Assembly: GCA_049999805.1 (NCBI GenBank)
Contig: JBNGIO010005629.1
Location: 1-38,311, forward strand
DNA from: Folioceros fuciformis
Taxonomy: Eukaryota > Anthocerotophyta > Anthocerotopsida > Anthocerotales
Length of the DNA: 38,311 bases
Direction: 5' to 3'
In this document: piece by piece, positions 1 to 8,247 of the stretch
Numbering within the stretch: the first letter of the stretch is position 1
Layout of the letters: every line of letters begins with the position of its first letter
The notes under the pieces: model-generated
The model's database searches: none
Told to the model about the DNA's origin: nothing
The model's input: only the letters and a program-made list of their open reading frames with translations
Made by a program: the position numbers and the translations under genes

Positions 1-533
1 TTATATAATTTGTTCACTATGGAAGTTAGGGAAGGATGATGACGATTTCACATTCAAGAGAGTTTCCGGAATCTAGAAGATATGTAGAGAAGGGCAAGGT
101 CAAGGTTGCAAATAGTGCAACATATGCTTAGTGCACAAGAATGAGATATGAGAAGATTCCTAGCAACTTGCAATGCAGGATGAACAAGGGCCAATGTGGC
201 AAGGTGAGACAATAAAGATCAACTTATACAAAAAGTTTGTGGGTTACAAAGATTTGAGAAAATTTGTGCAAGAGATCAAATCAATCCTTGTAGATGGCTG
301 AAGAGATAAAATCATCGTTGAAGACGGCTTGGAACAGTCTTGTCGAAACTCAATGTTGTTTACGCTCTCGCTTGATGGATTGACATATAATGGAAAGCCT
401 ACAATATTGAGCAACGGGTCATAAGCTTTGTGACAATGTCGGTAAAGATCTTTAGTTACCTCCCGCTCTAATCAAGATGTTCTTTATTTATTTACATTTA
501 AATTACTGGTAAATAATTTTGTGTAAAATTTTA
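1..533. other. Intergenic, no gene seen
   Basis: This AT-rich stretch lies downstream of the first PPR gene. I see no convincing coding region. The only structure is a weak direct repeat of about 31 bp (around 271-301 and 302-332, both starting agagat). The T/A-rich 481-533 segment directly follows the PPR stop codon on the minus strand and is probably its 3' untranslated region. Confidence 0.5.
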
Positions 534-2810
534 TCATGGTCGACCCTTACAACTGCAGCAACCAGCTGCAAATCGATGCACACGGTACCCATCCCTTACC
601 ACAATGTCTCTCTTTTCAACCCTTGACATGACCTCGGTGGAACTGTGACAGTCACTGCACATTCGTAAATTCTTCGTTACCACCAAAGGTGTGCCATTGG
701 GAGTGTTCAGCAGACCAAAGGCTAGAGCTAGCTTCTCGGCATGCCCACAAAGCACGTCTTCCTTTTCCCTTTCAGACAATTGCTTCAAAACCAACTTGGT
801 CTGAGGTACGTGGCCCCCTTTCTGCTTCAGACGTGAATTCATGCTCTCTACCTGGAGATCAAGATCATGTCTGTTTTCTCCCACTACGAATCTATGTACC
901 TGCTTCTCCACCTCAATGCCCGCTACTGCAGGTTTCTTGTTCGCTCCCGCTACCATTCTCTGTGTTTCAATCCTGTCCACATCGGCCCACCTACCTGCGT
1001 CGGCATACGCATTGGCCATGAGCACATACGCGGATGCACACTGAGGCTCCAGTCTCACGAGGCTTTCGAAACACCGCGTTGCCCTCTCCACATCACCATG
1101 ACTTTTGCATGCGTTCAGCAAGGACGTCAATGCCACAGCATTGTCTTGGCTTTCACTTGACAATAGCATGTTCTCTGCCTCATCCAAATGGCCTGCACGC
1201 CCAAGGAGATCAATCATACAATTGTAGTGCTCAACATTAGGTTGGATGCCGTGCCGTTCAACCATGGAATCAAAGTGCTTGCGACCCTCATTCACCAGTC
1301 CCCCACGACTGCACGCCCCTAAAAGGCACGTGAAAGTAGTATCATCAGGCTGGATACCAGCACCTATCATCTCCTCGAAACAAGCCAGAGCAGTGTGAGC
1401 TGCATCACAGCTACCACATCCTGCTATCAAGGCATTCCACGTCACCACATTCTTCTTGGCCAAGCTGTCGAAGACACGGCGTGCATCTTCCAGTTCACCA
1501 CACTTGGCATACATGTCCACCAGGCTGGTGCCTACAAGAATGTCACTCAGTTGTCCTCTTTCCACAATCTGTGAGTGCAGCTGCCTGCCCATCTGTAAAG
1601 CACCGCCGCTTGCACAGGCCTTCAGGAGGCAGGCAAAAGTGACACAGTTGCCCACAACAAGGCCCTCCTGCTCCATTTGTCCAAACACAAGAAGCGCCTC
1701 TTGGCCGAGCCCACGATTAGCATACCCAGCTATCAGGGCTGTCCAGGTTACCACATCCTTTTCGGCCAAGCTGTCAAACACCCTGCGTGCGTCTTGGAGT
1801 TCACCACATTTTGCATACATATCCACGAGGCAGTTGCCTACAAAAAGGTTAGGAGAAATGCCACTGTGCAGCAAATCAGAGTGCACCTTTCTGCCAGATT
1901 CCAAGTCCGCAGCAAATGCACAGGCTTGAAGCGCCGCTACAAACACGTGAGCATCCGCCTGCACACCTGAGCTGCGCATCTCATGATAAAGCTGGATGGC
2001 CTCGGTGGCTTTCCCGTGCTTGGCATTCGCGGAGATAATAGAAAACCACATAAAGGCATCCGGTTTTCCCACCCTGGTGAACACATCCATGGCCTCCTGC
2101 AGCCTCCCACCACATGCATACATGCGCAACACATGGTTCCCCAAGTACGTATCTGACTCATACCCAAGCTCCACAATGAGGTCATGAACTCGACGACCAG
2201 CATCAAGATCCTTCTTGGCTGCGCACAGTTTGAGCACACCGTACAAGAGAGACTGCGAAATGAGACAGTCCTTCCGCACGAGACATTCCAACGCTTCAAG
2301 GGCCTCGGCAAGCTTCCCCTGCTGACATAACGTGCTCACGCTCACAGCCGTGACGATGCCCGTTGCCGATCCCGCATGCCTGCCAGGCCCGGAAACACCC
2401 CGGGGCCTGGAATTGGAAGGCGAGGTACTACGACCCACATTCAGATCCAAAGACAAGAGCTGTTCATCCACCCAAGCTGGTTTCAACAAATTGTGCAACC
2501 AAAGGACCTCACCGGAACCCTTTCGCCGGAAGTGAGGCGAACGAGAGCTCTTCTCACCTCGCCTGTTATCCCACCACATGGCAGGGTCAAGAAAAAATTG
2601 TCGCCACAAGAGCTCCTGCTCGTGGCGACCACCATCGCTGGAAAATCTGTTCCCAGCCATCCATTTCGTGGGAACCGGTGGCTGCCTTACCCCGCTGCAC
2701 CTGATTGCAACGTTGTTCGCCAGCGCTTCACAGTCTGAGGTGATGGCATCGGGAGCTCCTCGTGACAGCCTTGAACACCCAACAAAATCCGGTTGCCACG
2801 CTGTGGCCAT
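534..2810 (-). CDS. PLS-class PPR protein with DYW:KP domain (shortest paralog)
   Basis: This intronless gene encodes 758 aa. Residues about 67-117 form a tryptophan-rich block (LLWRQFF, MWWDNRR, EVLWL, PAWVDEQ) resembling the OSB PDF motif, with SPHF at the PDF position. Three P motifs follow (FMWFSIIS, VVTWTALIAGY, VVTWNALIAG) with intervening L and S motifs, then E1/E2 (VEHYNCMIDLLGRAGHLDEA). A KP box starts near residue 623. The DYW-like domain has H690-A-E692, C718-S-D-C721-H and a terminal CSCKGRP. Family knowledge: PLS-DYW proteins edit organelle transcripts, and the KP subtype is tied to U-to-C editing. With the PPR code, the S/P pairs read U?, UA, AU, then Y at position -4 from the edited base (inference). 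The start is chosen because the MAT/MAL-W-QPD N-terminus is shared with paralogs. No targeting peptide can be proven by eye. Confidence 0.9.
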   Translation of the reverse strand: MATAWQPDFVGCSRLSRGAPDAITSDCEALANNVAIRCSGVRQPPVPTKWMAGNRFSSDGGRHEQELLWRQFFLDPAMWWDNRRGEKSSRSPHFRRKGSGEVLWLHNLLKPAWVDEQLLSLDLNVGRSTSPSNSRPRGVSGPGRHAGSATGIVTAVSVSTLCQQGKLAEALEALECLVRKDCLISQSLLYGVLKLCAAKKDLDAGRRVHDLIVELGYESDTYLGNHVLRMYACGGRLQEAMDVFTRVGKPDAFMWFSIISANAKHGKATEAIQLYHEMRSSGVQADAHVFVAALQACAFAADLESGRKVHSDLLHSGISPNLFVGNCLVDMYAKCGELQDARRVFDSLAEKDVVTWTALIAGYANRGLGQEALLVFGQMEQEGLVVGNCVTFACLLKACASGGALQMGRQLHSQIVERGQLSDILVGTSLVDMYAKCGELEDARRVFDSLAKKNVVTWNALIAGCGSCDAAHTALACFEEMIGAGIQPDDTTFTCLLGACSRGGLVNEGRKHFDSMVERHGIQPNVEHYNCMIDLLGRAGHLDEAENMLLSSESQDNAVALTSLLNACKSHGDVERATRCFESLVRLEPQCASAYVLMANAYADAGRWADVDRIETQRMVAGANKKPAVAGIEVEKQVHRFVVGENRHDLDLQVESMNSRLKQKGGHVPQTKLVLKQLSEREKEDVLCGHAEKLALAFGLLNTPNGTPLVVTKNLRMCSDCHSSTEVMSRVEKRDIVVRDGYRVHRFAAGCCSCKGRP

Positions 2811-3344
2811 CCCACAGGCTCGTGTTTCGGAAATTGAGACCCACAGTAAGCGCTACGCACGGGGTGGCAAGACGCCAAGCACGCTTCTAGAAAGCGCCGT
2901 GCGTGGGCAAGTACTATGCTCTTTCTCCTGCCATATACACCAGGCCAGGTACCTGACAAGGGACAAGCTGTTTTGCTCTTTTCCCCACTTTCTGGAGCCT
3001 ACATAAAACTCCGCATTATTTTGTTGATATAAGGAATACTTAATATAATAAACAAATATGATAACTCGACATATGTACTTGACAAGAAGTTCCTATACTA
3101 CAGCACTGCATATGCAAGAACCAACAGAGGGTTAGAAGTCGCGTCATAGACTGGTGTGGGCTAACGATGCTTGGCTACGAGTGATGGACAAAGCCAGAGT
3201 GATCAGTGCATGTACAAAGTTTTCCCCCAGTGCGCGATCAGTGCACCGGGGGTTCCAAGGTGTGCACCCATCGCTTCAAACGGGGCCAAAAACTTGCTCA
3301 TCCCCTCCCCTTCCCTCGTCCAGAAGTTGCGGCCATTATCGCCT
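2811..3344. other. Intergenic between two co-directional PPR genes
   Basis: No gene is seen. Next to the downstream PPR start (minus strand) the sequence around 2826-2835 carries the TTCCGAA-type leader element also found before the other KP genes, about 22 bp ahead of the ATG. The stretch 3010-3110 is AT-rich. The end nearer 3344 is the 3' flank of the E+ PPR gene, and I found no remnant of a DYW domain in it. Confidence 0.5.
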
Positions 3345-6300
3345 TCAGTTTGCAGAGTTGGATTGACTTCCAACCATAAAACTGTGCACCAGGCCGTCCA
3401 TGTCGGTCCACCAGCACTGGCCTGGCTGCTTCCATGACCCTATTTCTTTCCGTCTCGCTTGAATCTCCTTTGCCTGCTCCCACATTTGGGCACTCGCGTA
3501 TATGTTGGACATCAGCACATAAGCTGCGGCATCGTTCTTGTTCAGCTTAACTGCTTCTTCGAAAGCGTGACGGCCCACCTCCACGCTCTTCCATTTTCCA
3601 CAAGCACTAAGTAGAGTGCGCCAAAGTGTGTCCTGAGGCTGCACAGGCATAGCCCTGACAAGCGCTAGAGCCTGGTCAAGTTGGCCTGAGCGACCTAGGA
3701 GGTCCACCATGCATGAGTAGTGCTCTGCACTGGGACTGATGCTGTAATCTCTGCTCATAGCCTCAAAGTACTCTTGCCCTGTGTTCACGAGGCCTGCATG
3801 ACTGCAGACGGTTAGCACACTGAGAAATGTGATACCATCTGGATGTATGCCATGTTCTCTCATTCGGCGGACCAAGTCCAAGACCAACGCACAGTCTCCT
3901 TGACGGGTGTATCCTGCTAAAAGCGCATTCCAGGCAACGATGTGCTTTCTGGGCAATGCTTCAAACACCTGCTGAGCCTCATCGACGCTCCCCGCCTTTG
4001 CGTACATGTCAATCAAACTGATGGCTACCGACGAATTGTTCTCAAGCCCCAGTTGTTTGATCTTCACATGAAGATCCCTGCCCAGGTGCAAGGCTCCGAC
4101 AATCGCACACGCTTGCAGGAGGCACACAAATGTCACAACATCCAGAGTGACGATTTCTTCGCGCATAGCTGTGTAAAGCTCAAGGGCTTCCGTGGCCTTG
4201 CCCTGCTCAGAATATCCTGCTATCATCACATTCCACGTAACTACATCTTTCACACCGAGTCCATCAAACACACTGCGAGCATCCTCTAGGCTGCCACACT
4301 TTGCATACATGTTTATCAGATTGTTGCCAACAGTCACATGGGCCTGGAGACCTTGTTCTTCAATCTGAACATGAAGCCGTTTCCCTTTCTCTAGGGCTTC
4401 GAAACCCACGCTTGCACATGCCTGCAGGAGACAGACATATGTTGCAGAGTTAGGTGTGGTCACACCTCCTTCTTGCATTGCAGTGTACAGACGGAGAGCT
4501 TCCTCACCCATGCCCTGTTGGGAATATCCTGATATCAGGGCTGTCCACGTCACCACCTCTTTTTGAGTCAATCCATAAAACACGTTCTGGGCGTCCTGTA
4601 AGCTGCCGCATTTGGCGTACATGTCTATCAAACTGTTGGCTACAAATATATCAAGTTGCCGGCCCTGTTCTTGAATTTGTCCATGAAGCTGCTTCCCCGT
4701 CTCCAACCCCAATTCACCCATGCTGGCACAGGCCTGCAGTAGGCACGCAAATGTCACGGAATCGGGTGGAACAAGCCCTTCATCTTGCATGGCACTGTAA
4801 AGATGGAGGGCTTCCTGAGCCATGCCTTCTTCGGCGTATCCAGCTATCAGAGAGGTCCATGTCACCACATCTTTTTGTGAAATCTGGTCGAAGATGCTCT
4901 GCGCATGCCGTAGGCTGCCACACCTTGCATACATGTTTATCAAACTATTGGCTACAGATACATTGCCTTGAAAGCCCTGTCGGACAATCTGAGCATGGAG
5001 TTGCTTACCAATGTCTAGAGCCATGGCACCCACACTTGCACATGCCTTCAGGAGGCACAGGAATGCCACTGAATTCAGTGGCTCGATGCCTTCGGCTTGA
5101 ATGGCACTGTAAAGATCGAGGGCCTCCTGACCCCTGCCCTGCTGGGAATATCCTGCTACCAAAGTGGTCCAGGTCACCACATCTTTTCGAGGCAGATTGT
5201 TAAACACAGTCTGTGCAAGCTGTAGGCTGCCACACTTCATGTACATGTTTATCAAGCTGTTGGCAACAAACACATCATCTTGAAGCCCTTGCTCTTCAAT
5301 CTCAGCATGGAGCTGCTTTCCCATCTCAATAGCTATGACACCTAAACTTGCACATGCCTGCAAGAGGCACACAAACGTTACAGAATTGGGTAGAAGGATG
5401 CCTTCGTCTCTCATAGCACCGTAAAGATGAAGAGCTTCATCACCCATGTCTTGCTGGGAGTATCCTGCAATCATGGCATTCCATGTGACAACATCCTTTT
5501 GATGTAGCCCATCAAAAACAACCTGGGCATCCTCTAGGCTGCTACATTTCACATACATATTAATCAGACTGTTGCATAGAATTACATCTGACTGGAGGCC
5601 CTGCTTTTCAATCTGTGCATGGATCTGCTTACCCCTCTCTATGGCCTCGGCACCAACACTCGCACATGCCAGCAGGAGGCAAACAAATGTCACAGAATTG
5701 GGTGCAGAAATGCCTTCTTCTACCATACCACTGTAAAGATGAAGAGCTTCCTGACCCATGCCGTGCTGGGAATATCCTGCTATCAAAGAGGTCCAGGTCA
5801 CCACGTCTTTCTGTGGACGCCTGTCAAACACGCTCCGGGCATCCTCAAGGCTGCCACACTTCACATACATGTTTATTAAATTGTTGCCTACAAGCAACTC
5901 GTTCTGAAGGCCTTCTTCTTCGATCTGTGAATGAAGCAGCTTCCCCTGGGCCAAAGCAGGGTTACCAACACCTCCACATGCCTGCAGTGCGCAATTAAAT
6001 GTCACAGAATCAGGTGGTGTGACCCCTTCTTCTCGCATACAACTATAGAGACGAAGGGCTTCGTGATTCTTGCCGTGCTGGAAATATCCCGCTATCATGG
6101 CATTCCACGTCACCACATCTTTGTGACGAAGTCTGTCAAACACCCCCTGAGCGTCTTCTAAGCTGCCACACTTTGCATACATGTCTATCAAGCAGTTAGA
6201 TACAAACAAATGAGGTTCAACACCACACGCCAACACATCAGCATGCACCTGCTGCCCCGATTCCAAATCTGCTCCCCTTGCACAAGCCTGCAGAGCCGCT

Positions 6301-7016
6301 ACAAACACATGCCCATCTGCCTTCACAGATGAACTACGCATGTCATGATATAATTGTATGGCCTCTATCACTTGTCCATGTTGAACATGCGCTGAGATAA
6401 TAGAGGACCACATAAAGGCATCTGGTTGGACAACCATGGTGAACACATCCATCGCTTCCTTCAACCGTGCATGAGAGGCATACATTCGCAGGATGTGGTT
6501 GTTCAGGAACGTGTCCGACTCATACCCCGCTTCCAGTATGAGAGCATGAACACGACGACCCAGAGCCGAATGCTTCTTAACCCGGCAGGTTTTGAGAACA
6601 GTGTAGAAGAGGGACCTGGAAACAGAAAACTCGGCATGTACCAGGGTGCCTAGGGCCCTCACGGCGTCAATAAGCTCACCCTCCTGACACAGTCTGTACA
6701 CGGTTTGACCTGTTATGCCATTTTCGTATCCTGCAGTCCCCGGAGGTTCACTTGCATTCGACAAACTCATTTCCCTCACTCGAAACTCGGAGACATGGGA
6801 CCAACTATTCAAACAGAGGGACTGGTCTGGGACAGACCGTCGCCACAAGAGTTCCCCCTCGCTGGAAGGCCCTTCTCCTTCTTTTCTTCCCCTGGATCGA
6901 TCCTGCTCCGCCATCATGGGACACCTTGCAGTCAGGCTAGGGGCCACGCTTCCTGTCATCATGCAGTTTGGTCTTTGGCCTGCGTGCCAATGAAATCCAA
7001 CTCTCCGGACAAGCAT
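3345..7016 (-). CDS. Long PLS-class PPR protein, E+ type, lacking a DYW domain
   Basis: This intronless gene encodes up to 1223 aa. It has nine P motifs, the first PDAFMWSSIIS and most of the rest KDVVTWxxLIAGYSQ, with L motifs (VTFVCLLQACAS) and S motifs (LINMYVKCGSLEDA). The unit is about 104 residues, slightly longer than in the neighbours. E1/E2 follow (AEHYSCMVDLLGRSGQLDQA), then a PG/WW-like box (KQPGQCWWTDMDG) and VHSFMVGS, and the protein stops at SNSAN within E+. There is no HxE or CxxC and no DYW remnant in the flank. Its N-terminus keeps only a relic of the PDF-like block (GELLWRR). Known E+ proteins bind RNA and recruit a catalytic DYW partner in trans, so this is probably a specificity factor of the C-to-U lineage (inference). 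The start is uncertain; methionines at 6959, 6956 and 6917 are alternatives. Confidence 0.88.
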   Translation of the reverse strand: MLVRRVGFHWHAGQRPNCMMTGSVAPSLTARCPMMAEQDRSRGRKEGEGPSSEGELLWRRSVPDQSLCLNSWSHVSEFRVREMSLSNASEPPGTAGYENGITGQTVYRLCQEGELIDAVRALGTLVHAEFSVSRSLFYTVLKTCRVKKHSALGRRVHALILEAGYESDTFLNNHILRMYASHARLKEAMDVFTMVVQPDAFMWSSIISAHVQHGQVIEAIQLYHDMRSSSVKADGHVFVAALQACARGADLESGQQVHADVLACGVEPHLFVSNCLIDMYAKCGSLEDAQGVFDRLRHKDVVTWNAMIAGYFQHGKNHEALRLYSCMREEGVTPPDSVTFNCALQACGGVGNPALAQGKLLHSQIEEEGLQNELLVGNNLINMYVKCGSLEDARSVFDRRPQKDVVTWTSLIAGYSQHGMGQEALHLYSGMVEEGISAPNSVTFVCLLLACASVGAEAIERGKQIHAQIEKQGLQSDVILCNSLINMYVKCSSLEDAQVVFDGLHQKDVVTWNAMIAGYSQQDMGDEALHLYGAMRDEGILLPNSVTFVCLLQACASLGVIAIEMGKQLHAEIEEQGLQDDVFVANSLINMYMKCGSLQLAQTVFNNLPRKDVVTWTTLVAGYSQQGRGQEALDLYSAIQAEGIEPLNSVAFLCLLKACASVGAMALDIGKQLHAQIVRQGFQGNVSVANSLINMYARCGSLRHAQSIFDQISQKDVVTWTSLIAGYAEEGMAQEALHLYSAMQDEGLVPPDSVTFACLLQACASMGELGLETGKQLHGQIQEQGRQLDIFVANSLIDMYAKCGSLQDAQNVFYGLTQKEVVTWTALISGYSQQGMGEEALRLYTAMQEGGVTTPNSATYVCLLQACASVGFEALEKGKRLHVQIEEQGLQAHVTVGNNLINMYAKCGSLEDARSVFDGLGVKDVVTWNVMIAGYSEQGKATEALELYTAMREEIVTLDVVTFVCLLQACAIVGALHLGRDLHVKIKQLGLENNSSVAISLIDMYAKAGSVDEAQQVFEALPRKHIVAWNALLAGYTRQGDCALVLDLVRRMREHGIHPDGITFLSVLTVCSHAGLVNTGQEYFEAMSRDYSISPSAEHYSCMVDLLGRSGQLDQALALVRAMPVQPQDTLWRTLLSACGKWKSVEVGRHAFEEAVKLNKNDAAAYVLMSNIYASAQMWEQAKEIQARRKEIGSWKQPGQCWWTDMDGLVHSFMVGSQSNSAN

Positions 7017-8247
7017 CGTATAGACGCATCGCGTTCGCTGAGCTTGTATTCAGGAATTCAGCAGACTCCAACAATGGGAGCATGGAATCGTACGCTTCCG
7101 CTCCCGATGTTCTATCCCTCTTCACATCCTTGCAAGCCTATCGCCAGCCGCTAAGCTCAGAGTGCGTGAAGGTCAAGGTCCCCTTCTCACTACAGTTTGG
7201 AATGAGCAGGGAAAGAACCAGACGAGGTGAAGGCTACATGACTCACGATTGAAAGCAAAATCACGACCGGCAATGTCAAGGATTTCCTTACTTGAACCAA
7301 ACAGACTCGTCCCGCATAGCTGTTGGAGGCCATCCCTACGTCTCTAGGAACACAATCTGTCGACTTGGGCTCCTCGGTTCTCTTCGACGATCGTAGCTCC
7401 TTGGAAATAAGAGTAGCAAACGTTCCGACCTCCCTCTCCAGTCACACGGATTCGTCAGTGGAGTCCTCCGTCTGTCGGAATATGGCACCTGGCTGTTCCC
7501 AAGCCGGGCGAAAGCATAGCCACACTGCAATGGTCACGCACTACTCTTGCCAAGATCCAAATTAACGGGTTGTTCGGGATTAATCAATCATAATCTAGTT
7601 GATGCACCACCTGATGCGCTTTACGGGGCATGGAGATGCTCTCCAAGGGGTTCCACCTGAGAGCAATGCTATTGAATGCGAGTGTGCAATGTGAGGTATC
7701 CTGCCTGATGGTGTTCTATTCCTGTGCCCCCTTCGACCATGTGCCAGTGCTGGATAAGCTTCGGCAGGTCAGGAAGCTTCATTCCCTTGTTGTGGAAGCT
7801 TCATTCCCTTGTTCAGGAAGCAGGCTTGAAGGTGATCAGCTGATCGCATGTAGGTGAGAGTTAGATCAGCTTCAGCAGAGCAGGAGGCATCATTTCCAAA
7901 TTCAGGAGGCAGACCTGACCAGCTGATGGCAAGCAGGGTGAGGGTTCGATCAGCTTCAGAGGGGTAGGAAATCACATTCGCATGTTCCGGAAACAAGCCT
8001 CGAAGCTGATGACTAACGAATGGCAAGGTGGATGAGGATAGGTGCACCAGTTACTTGCATGTGCGTCGTCCATGAAGGATGGTAATGTCGCAAATAGCAA
8101 GTGCCTACCCAGGTGAGCCATCTCAACAAGGGTAGTATCAAGCAGGGGAGCGGATTCAAGTTCATATGAGCTGCTTACCACAGTCGTCGTTACGAACAAA
8201 CACCTTCTTGTTTAACCAGCTGTTGGGCAGAGGCTACGCCACTTTTC
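7017..8247. other. Intergenic region between PPR genes
   Basis: No supported gene. It contains the upstream region of the E+ PPR gene and the 3' flank of the next PPR gene. The only recognisable structure is a set of diverged repeats near 7754-8035, listed separately. The short open frames here have no family features. Confidence 0.5.
7754..8035. repeat. Diverged tandem repeat, about 84-bp unit, three copies
   Basis: Three related blocks start with gat(a/c)agcttc at about 7754, 7864 and 7948. They share words such as gcagg, aggaagc/aggaggc, cattccc/catttcc and gctgat near the same offsets. The first unit is longer because a 22-bp segment starting ggaagcttcattccc is itself duplicated (around 7770-7815). 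Confidence 0.55.

Noticed and set aside
3000-3344. Hidden DYW domain downstream of the E+ PPR gene
   Set aside because: I read all three minus-strand frames after the stop codon and saw no HxE, CxxC or tail motif, so the truncation is not a simple recent frameshift.
4454-5203. Long open frame (about 249 codons) on the plus strand
   Set aside because: It lies antisense to the repeat-coding E+ PPR gene. Its repetitive Cys/His/Pro-rich translation is the reverse-strand shadow of the PLS repeats, as are the many similar frames opposite the other PPR genes.
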